Below are positions 38,579 to 46,100 of a DNA stretch of 64,000 bases, one piece after another (position 1 is the first letter of the stretch; each line of letters starts with the position of its first letter). Source of the stretch: Oryzibacter oryziterrae (GTDB lineage Bacteria; Pseudomonadota; Alphaproteobacteria; Rhizobiales; Pleomorphomonadaceae); assembly GCF_021864535.1 (NCBI RefSeq), contig NZ_JAKJIC010000003.1:1-64000 (forward strand), in the 5' to 3' direction. A model generated the notes under the pieces. The model was not told the origin of the DNA and did no database searches. It saw nothing but the letters and a program-made list of their open reading frames with translations. The position numbers and the translations under genes were made by a program.

Positions 38579-41017
38579 TTGTCTCAATATGAGGATATTT
38601 TCCTCACCAAGTATTTTGTCGAGCCGGGCGTTGCCGGAAAGATTGGCAGCGTCCACGTCGATGATGGCGACTTAGCCGATATCCTTGGAGCCGACGATCT
38701 CATCGATCTCCAAGAAAAATTCCTACGTACGCTTCCGCACAAAGCCACCCTCAAGGCTTATCTAGCCGGAGAGCTTACTCCGCTCGCAGGCCGCCCCCCC
38801 AACTACCTGCCCATCCTGCTCTTCGTTTGTTGGATGCAGACGTCGAAGACCCGGCAACGCGAGGACCGCGATTTCCGGCAGATGCTGGGACGTCGCACGG
38901 GTGAGAATTTTATCGGTGCGAACATGAGTGGCCTAAACCCCATGTGGGAGCACTTGCGCGACTACCTGTCATCCAAACATGGCATCGAACTAGATCTTCC
39001 GGCGATTGAACCGCATCGGCGGATTGGTCGAACGCTTCGGATTGCATTTCCTACCTGGAGAGATGTAGCCGTCTTTAGAAAGCTTCGGCAATCCCTCAAA
39101 CAGGCCCAGCTGTTGGATCCTTTGGTGGTTTCGAACGCCCTTCAAACTTCACGCGTGTACTTGACCGATGCCCTACCTTCCTTCGCCTATAACCTCGGTT
39201 TGTTTGAGACCAGTAGGAAGCGAGGCGGAGAGGATTATCTCCTCACTTCATTTTGGAAAGCATGGTATTCCGTCGTCGCCGAACAAGCCGCCGCAGAGGA
39301 AATGGAGGTATTGACCGGCGACTTTGGCGACTTTGAGATTTGTCGAGTATCGCCCTCCGGTGAACGCATCCCAATCCGCACTCCTGAAGAGGCTTGCAAG
39401 TATGTGCCTCCGGCGCTTGCCAAGGCCATACGCAACGGCTTGGTACTTATGGAAGACGTCGGATTCGGTAGGGCGCGAGCAACTACTTCACAGAAGTCGC
39501 ATCTCATATTGCTACGTCGATCCAAGTTGGCAGAGTGTTCTGATGGAGCGATTGCAACATGTGCTTCTGTCGGCACGCACTGGGTATTGGCCACATTTCG
39601 AAATGGGCTACTCTCGCAACCGGCAAGATCAGCGTTGCAGGGCATTGGCTGGCGAGACGGGGTAAAGGTAGGGGGAGGCTTTCTTGGACGGTCCCCGTTT
39701 ACACCGGTGTACACTACACCCCAGCACGCGCGGGTAATCGTTTCCATCAACGGGCGAGAACAACCCATGGCTCAGGTGCCACCTGGCATCGCCTTTCCGC
39801 CTGGAACCTACTCAGGCACGGCCGTGGCGCAATTTAACGCCGAGCGACATAGTGTATTCCTTGTTCCTTGCGCTTCGGAGATCGGCGAAACACACAGGCT
39901 CAAACTCGATCGCTTCCGCGACATCCCAGAAGACCAATTCTACTACGGTACGAGTCCCACCACGGACTTCGTCACTCGTTTTTGGTCAGGAAATCGCGCT
40001 GAAACCAACGATGCAATGATGAGTATTGCGGAGGCGCTGTATGCTCGCTCTGCGCGGGGCTTAGCGCTTGTCGAGGGATTGGTTCTGATCAGACGAGGCC
40101 TGTCTCATATCGAACGTCGTCCCCATGAGTGGGATGTACTCAGAGCATTTGCCGATGCGGGCTGGTTTGACTTAACTCTACTACGCACCTTTCCCGCACG
40201 GAGGCTACTTCAACGCGCCGTGACTGCGCGCGCCGCTGGAGACCGCACTGTGCTCATTAGCGGGCCGACACCGTACGCGACCGTCGAACGCATAAAGGCT
40301 GCTGCTGAAACTATCGGAGCATTCATAGAAGTTCATCATGCGATCTCTGAGTGGTCTCTTCCGCGATACCTAGTGCGCGTTGCCGATAAGGCGCAGCAGC
40401 AAGTGTTTATTGGTCGGATCCGCTTCCCGGAAGCTTTGCCTACGATCCAAGCCGAACCCAAACAAGGTAACCCGAACGGAATACATGGCTATCGCTCCAT
40501 CGCGCGTTTCGATGATTCAAATGGTTTTTTCAACCCTAGTGACGAAGTGGCCGAAGGGCTCTTTCGGCTAGAGAGAAATGAAGGAAAGCGACCGTTCCTC
40601 TATCGTTCGATTGTTGCAGGACAACCTTCCGAGAGTTTTGAGTCGCCTTCGATCGCTATTTTGCGCCACTACGCAAGAACGCGTCGATCCATTTTCACGT
40701 TCGATGGAAAGGTCCTCACCGCCACCGCGGCAAGAGCTTCGCTGCCGTCCAGTTGGGCTCATTGGGCATCGGACCGTGTGATCTGCAATCCCGGCCCCAT
40801 CTACGCATCGGGAAAATGGACATATGGGTACCCGTTGGGACAAGAAGAGGTTGAAGCGCTTTCCCGGTTGGTCGCTATCGAATGGCAACGTAGCCCGCTC
40901 GGTTCTGCATGGATCGAGAGGTTCACATCCTCTGCCTCCAACAGACATCGGACCGTATACGACTGCCGATCCGGCAAAATTCGAGGGTCGTCTCGTTCGA
41001 CCCCAAGGGGGCCTTGA
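38579..41017 (+). CDS. druF: DruF, Druantia type II component of unknown biochemistry
   Basis: An 812-residue protein that starts with TTG at 38579; the Shine-Dalgarno GGGGAGGGAGGA is strong and well spaced, which decides the start. No enzymatic motif can be seen. The N-terminal 200 residues are helical (PNYLPILLFVCWMQTSKTRQRED...), the middle is beta-rich (VIVSINGREQPMAQVPPGIAFPPGTYSG), and the end has a conserved-looking YPLGQEEVEALSRLVAIEW. It lies 90 bp after druM and overlaps druG by three bases (TGATG). The name rests on position and size in the druM-druF-druG-druE order, not on a recognised domain. Confidence 0.7.
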   Translation: MSQYEDIFLTKYFVEPGVAGKIGSVHVDDGDLADILGADDLIDLQEKFLRTLPHKATLKAYLAGELTPLAGRPPNYLPILLFVCWMQTSKTRQREDRDFRQMLGRRTGENFIGANMSGLNPMWEHLRDYLSSKHGIELDLPAIEPHRRIGRTLRIAFPTWRDVAVFRKLRQSLKQAQLLDPLVVSNALQTSRVYLTDALPSFAYNLGLFETSRKRGGEDYLLTSFWKAWYSVVAEQAAAEEMEVLTGDFGDFEICRVSPSGERIPIRTPEEACKYVPPALAKAIRNGLVLMEDVGFGRARATTSQKSHLILLRRSKLAECSDGAIATCASVGTHWVLATFRNGLLSQPARSALQGIGWRDGVKVGGGFLGRSPFTPVYTTPQHARVIVSINGREQPMAQVPPGIAFPPGTYSGTAVAQFNAERHSVFLVPCASEIGETHRLKLDRFRDIPEDQFYYGTSPTTDFVTRFWSGNRAETNDAMMSIAEALYARSARGLALVEGLVLIRRGLSHIERRPHEWDVLRAFADAGWFDLTLLRTFPARRLLQRAVTARAAGDRTVLISGPTPYATVERIKAAAETIGAFIEVHHAISEWSLPRYLVRVADKAQQQVFIGRIRFPEALPTIQAEPKQGNPNGIHGYRSIARFDDSNGFFNPSDEVAEGLFRLERNEGKRPFLYRSIVAGQPSESFESPSIAILRHYARTRRSIFTFDGKVLTATAARASLPSSWAHWASDRVICNPGPIYASGKWTYGYPLGQEEVEALSRLVAIEWQRSPLGSAWIERFTSSASNRHRTVYDCRSGKIRGSSRSTPRGP

Positions 41018-43065
41018 TGTCAAAATCTATCTTTCGCGTCCTGGAACTATACGGCACTGATGGAGCAATCATTGCGCAGGTACCCGAGGACAACGAGAGG
41101 GCAGCTGGATTTGTTCGTCCGAAGGTGGTGAGGAATGGCAAAATCCGGCTCGGCGGCGTGGACTCATTTTGGCTCTTGAGTGGGCTAAAGAGGGAGCCGA
41201 AGCTTATCTCTTCGAAAGAGGAAACGCCCTCGCCGTCCTTCACCTCCGGCTCAACCGCGGCAACCTTAATGGGCCGCCTCAAGAGCGGAATCGAAGTCGA
41301 GCATTCAATTAGGCCTGGCGGTTATTTTGGCAATGCGAAGCTTGAAAGCGTGTCCGTCAGTTCGGCAATCCGGCTTACTGTTGCGTACTGTCCTGAGGAT
41401 AAGGACTACGAAAGGTTGGTCCGCGACCTGCGCCAGGGAAAACTCTCGGTTCCCATCGGAAGCATGGTGGACGCACTGGAGATTAGCCCTAACTGCTTCA
41501 TGACCTCCGGCTTCTGCAGGCTTCCAATCGGGCACTATGCTCTAGCACCGGATACCCGTGTGGGCACGGTGCCGACAAGATCGGTCACCGGCAAGCTCGA
41601 CATGATCGCCGTTTCACACGGTATTATGGTCTTCGTGTCGCCGCCTAAATGGAGCCTTCCGGCGTCGACCGATCTTCGCTCAGACGAAGAAATTCTCTAT
41701 TCTGCGGAAAAATGGCTCGCTCGTATTGAGTCGGCGCTATCCGCCGCAAACAGAAGGGCGCCGTGTCCCGACTTAGTCGAAACTTTACGGACTTATGTAG
41801 CATCGTCAATCTCGGAGAAGGAGAGAGAGGATATTGATGCAGTCCTCCGTGTCCTCTCCGACCGTAAGTCATTGATCGAACTCTTGCCTCAGATTTTTGA
41901 ACGGGACGCTGGCTGGCGCACCCGTTTGCAGGAGTTTGCACAATCGGAATACGACCGCGTCCAGGCTGAGGTGAGGGATCGCCTATCTCAAGAGACCTCG
42001 CTTTTCGAAAAACTGCGCAAAGAGGTGCAGGATGCTGAAGAGCGGATAGCGACACTCGCGCATCGAGAGGTCCTGTTGCGCAACGAAACGGACCGACATG
42101 AGGCTCGCCTTAAAGAGAAGATAGCTGACGCCGCGCGTGCTGTAGCCATTACGGCATTGGAGACAACACAACAGCTCCGAGACGAGCTAACGCAGGTTCG
42201 GGCGGAGCTTGAGCAGATCGATAGAACGTCCTCTGTGGAAGCTTCTGGCCACACTTCCAACACGGCTTTGGCAGCGGAACCAACATCGGATCTCGCCGAG
42301 CTTTCAATCGCCAGCGAGACAGACCGGTTGCGTGTCATATCGGAGCTCGCTTCTTCGACCGGACTTCGCCTCACCGACCTCCTTGCCGTGATTTGTCACT
42401 CCGTTGATGACGTCCCGGTCCTAGTGGGCAATGGCGCAGCAGGGATTGCTGCTGACATCGCACTCGCCATAGGAGGAGAAGCCGGCGCAGTGGTCTTTTG
42501 CGATCCTACTCAAGTTTCGTTTTCAGATTTACTTCAGAATGAAACTGCGGGGTTGGGAAAGGCTATCGACATAGCCAAAGCGAACCCGAACGTTCTCGTT
42601 CCCGTCGCTCTCTGCAACATAACGAATGGCCCATGCGAATACTGGCTGCCCCACATCGTAGAGATGAGAAGAATCGGTAGGCTGCCGTCAAATCTAGCGC
42701 TTATTGCAAGCGCAGGCATCGATGGGCTCAGGGTATCCGTACCAAGGTCAACTCTTCGCTATGTGTTTCCCCTGAAAGCTTCCAGACTGACGGCCTCGCC
42801 AACGATTATATACGCCGGTGCTTGGCCGACATTGAGCGCCAATGCTGCTCGATCACGCGAAATGATCGAGCCTCTCGCAGGTAAGGTCGAAGGCACAGCG
42901 GAGCTAACGCATTTTGCCCACATGCTCGCTAAAGCCCCAGTTGGCACGGGACTGGATCTATGTGCGCTCGCAGACGCGCTTTTGACAGAGCGAGAATGGA
43001 TTGCTGCCTGGCGTGATGGAGCAGAGCACGAATTATTGCAGCATTTCATAAACTTGGGGGGATAG
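41017..43065 (+). CDS. druG: DruG, Druantia type II component with central coiled coil
   Basis: ATG 41017 overlaps the druF stop, giving 682 residues; the longer upstream extension inside druF has no support. The N-terminal half is mostly beta (about 1-230). A coiled coil follows at about 305-420 (SEYDRVQAEVRDRLSQETSLFEKLRKEVQDAEE). The C-terminal region (about 455-680) looks like an ATPase-like fold that has lost its P-loop: DVPVLVGNGAAGIAADIALAI has the place and shape of a Walker A but no Lys-Ser/Thr. That last point is inference. Part of the druMFGE operon; biochemistry unknown. Confidence 0.7.
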   Translation: MSKSIFRVLELYGTDGAIIAQVPEDNERAAGFVRPKVVRNGKIRLGGVDSFWLLSGLKREPKLISSKEETPSPSFTSGSTAATLMGRLKSGIEVEHSIRPGGYFGNAKLESVSVSSAIRLTVAYCPEDKDYERLVRDLRQGKLSVPIGSMVDALEISPNCFMTSGFCRLPIGHYALAPDTRVGTVPTRSVTGKLDMIAVSHGIMVFVSPPKWSLPASTDLRSDEEILYSAEKWLARIESALSAANRRAPCPDLVETLRTYVASSISEKEREDIDAVLRVLSDRKSLIELLPQIFERDAGWRTRLQEFAQSEYDRVQAEVRDRLSQETSLFEKLRKEVQDAEERIATLAHREVLLRNETDRHEARLKEKIADAARAVAITALETTQQLRDELTQVRAELEQIDRTSSVEASGHTSNTALAAEPTSDLAELSIASETDRLRVISELASSTGLRLTDLLAVICHSVDDVPVLVGNGAAGIAADIALAIGGEAGAVVFCDPTQVSFSDLLQNETAGLGKAIDIAKANPNVLVPVALCNITNGPCEYWLPHIVEMRRIGRLPSNLALIASAGIDGLRVSVPRSTLRYVFPLKASRLTASPTIIYAGAWPTLSANAARSREMIEPLAGKVEGTAELTHFAHMLAKAPVGTGLDLCALADALLTEREWIAAWRDGAEHELLQHFINLGG

Positions 43066-43070
43066 GCACG

Positions 43071-43103
43071 ATGTTTGACCCGATCGGCGGCTTTGAAGGA
43101 TGA
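43071..43103 (+). CDS. Ten-codon mini-ORF overlapping the druE start
   Basis: ATG 43071 with a good Shine-Dalgarno (GGGGGGATAGG) encodes MFDPIGGFEG and stops at TGA 43101-43103, which overlaps the druE ATG (43100-43102) as ATGA. druE itself has no spaced Shine-Dalgarno, so it may depend on re-initiation after this mini-ORF. Alternatively, FDPIGGFE is the true N-terminus of the helicase, displaced by a one-base frameshift at the overlap; DUF1998-type helicases that I recall often begin with a similar F-D-P-I stretch. Both readings are inference. Confidence 0.5.
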   Translation: MFDPIGGFEG

Positions 43104-46100
43104 TAGATCAGTTCCTTGCCTATCTCGATACGGCCTATCGCATTGGCGATAAAGACATGGCCGATATGCGACGAGAACTACTCTCGCAACCAGGAGAACT
43201 AGCCCTCGACCCGATATTTGAAGTAGTTCCTAGGTATGAGACGTGCGGGCACGGTTTGGAAACGCTCATTGATGACCCTGAGCATAGGCTTAAGGGGCTC
43301 AACAAACGCGAACGAACCGCGTTTGTGCAGCTCGCTCTCTCTGGGCTTTTCGAAAGAGATTTCAAAAGTTCGACGCTCAAGGGCATCTATGAACCCTATC
43401 TTCATCAGATCGAAATGCTCGAACGCGGTGTGAGTGACGGCACCCCGAGCATTATAACCTCGGGCACCGGCTCGGGTAAGACTGAAGCTTTCATGTTGCC
43501 CGTGCTAGCGCAAATCTCAAAAGAGGCTTCGTCATGGCCAAAGCCTAACGCCCCTTATGATGATGCTTGGCTCGATCCAAAAAAGTCGTTTGAGCTTTAT
43601 AGACGCAATGAGCATCCGGGACGTCCTAAGGCCGTCCGTGCGCTGATCCTCTATCCCCTGAACGCGCTGGTTGAGGATCAAATGGTCCGGCTCCGTAAGG
43701 CTCTGGACTCTCCGGAGGCACATGCCGCGATGGACCTTAACTTTAGCGGAAACCGGATTTTCTTTGGACGCTATACGGGCAAATCGCCGGTTACCGGATT
43801 TATGCGTCATCCCCGGCGCGCCAAGAACGAGATGTGGAAACACCGGGCTGCGCGGGCACGCGACAAACTGAAAATCGAAATGAAACGTTACCGTGCGATC
43901 CAACGTCGCCTTTTGGACGAGGGTCGATCTGAGGAACTGAGATACGCGTTCCCGTCGACGGACGGCGGCGAGTTGATATCTCGCTGGGACATGCAAGCTA
44001 CGCCGCCAGACATCCTCGTGACAAACCAGTCCATTTTGAACGCGATGCTTGTCCGTGAGGTAGACGCACCAATCCTCGATCAGACCCGAGATTGGTTGAT
44101 GAACTATCCTGATGCACGCTTTTATCTGGTGCTAGATGAATTGCATCTTATACGCGGCTCAGCCGGTGCAGAGATGGCCGGCCTCATTAGGATTCTTTTG
44201 GAGCGCCTCGGCCTTCTACACCCGGAATATGCGCACAAACTCCGCATCCTTGCCTCCTCCGCTTCGTTGCCGATGGATGACAAAAATGCTGCTTCCAGCC
44301 TAGAATATCTTAAGAATCTTTTCGGCGTTGCGGGCACATCCGGGGTCAAAGATATCGATTTAGTCTGGCGACGCAGTGTCATTACAGGCAAAGCTGTCAC
44401 AACTCCCGAACCTGGCGCCAAGCCTAACGCAGCAAGCTTAATCGCGCTGGCCGCAGCACTTGCTTCTTCCGCATACAGACTCGTTCCCAGCCATCTCTGC
44501 TCAGCCTTTGTGTCTGCCGCACGGAGTGTGCCCGGCACCGAGCACCTTGATGATACTACAGCACTTGAGAACGCAACGAGGGTTGCTGCCTCGATGCTGG
44601 ACTATGCAATGCAGGATACAAAAGCGCCGAATGGTCGTCGCCCCCAAAAGGTGGAGGAACTCGCCAAGAGACTCTATCCTGGCGAAGCGCCGCAAGTTGT
44701 GCGCGGGTTACTAGCGCTGCGCGCAATTCCCGACCTTCCCGAAGAAATTCTTCCGGCCTCTCTCAAGCCGGATCGTGACGCATTACGTCTGCTTCCTGGT
44801 TTCAGGATGCATTGCTTCGTACGGAATATTGAGGGTCTGTTCGCTTCCGTAAGCCTGCATGGCGACGGATTGTTGAGGTGGGGCAAGCCGAGCATTGAAC
44901 GCGGGTTGAGTTACGACGATGTGTCCAGTGACGGGCTACAACGGCGTCTCTTTGAACTCCTATATTGTGAAGCGTGCGGCGACTTGTATTTGGGGGGCAA
45001 GCGGGGAACGGCAGGGGGTGTTGGCTCGGCAAGAATGGTCTCGCTGCTTCCTTCGCCGCAAGAACTTGAAAAACTGCCGGAAAGCGCGTCGTCCACCAGA
45101 TTCGAGGATTCAAGCCATCGCGAATTCGCCCTATTCTGGCCAGGACGGGCGGAACCAAAGCGAGAGATAAAAGACGAGTCTCCGTTCAAATGGAGACAAA
45201 GTTTCCTTAACCCATATACCGGTGTAGTTGCGGAAACTGGCGGGCCTGAAGCCATTCCTGGCTATCTGCTCGATTGGCCCAAATCGCAGGCAACGGATTT
45301 TCATCGACGTTCGGCAGATGAGGAAGGAACCGCCGTTCCCTATTGCTGCGCGAAGTGCGGTACCGACTATTCCGGGAGGTTCAGGGCGCCGAATTCGCTC
45401 AAGCGTGAAGGTCGAAAATCTCCTGTTCGAAGTTTCCGCACGGGTTTTGCCAAGACCTCCCAATTGCTTGCGACCGAGCTAGTTGCATCCCTCAAAGCGC
45501 AAGGTGGGGACGGTAAACTGGTCGCCTTCTCGGACAGCCGCGAGGACGCGGCCAATCTGGCCCTCGACGTAGAGGTTCAACACTTAAAGGACCTTAGGCG
45601 CGAGATCCTAATGACGGAGGCCACCAAACTTGGGTTGAAGAACGCGTTTAGCGATGAGGATAGGGCCACGATGGCCCAACTCAAAAAGACAATTAGTGAT
45701 CTTTGGGAGTCGAACAAAACCGAAGAGGCTGAAGGCGCACTGAAAGCGCTTAATCAGCTGAAGAGCCGTGAAGCCGCTAGCGGCTATCCTGCTAGCATTC
45801 CACTGATCGAACTATTTGAGTTCAAGAGGGGAGAGAAGAGCAATAACGAAGTTCGTCCTATCGTCAGGGAGTTGCTTAACCTCGGTTCTACACCGATCGA
45901 CGGAGCTGATACCTGGGTCACGCGAGTCAAGGGTAGACCCTGGTATAGTTTTTTCAACAAGACCAAGGGCAACACGATCTTGTGGAAATCCGAGGACACG
46001 GAAAGCGACGAGAAACTTCAAATTCTGGGGCTTGCGAGGCAGACTCTTCAAAAAGAGCAACCGCCGGAAGCTACCGATCTACTCTTCAGCAAGACCTACT

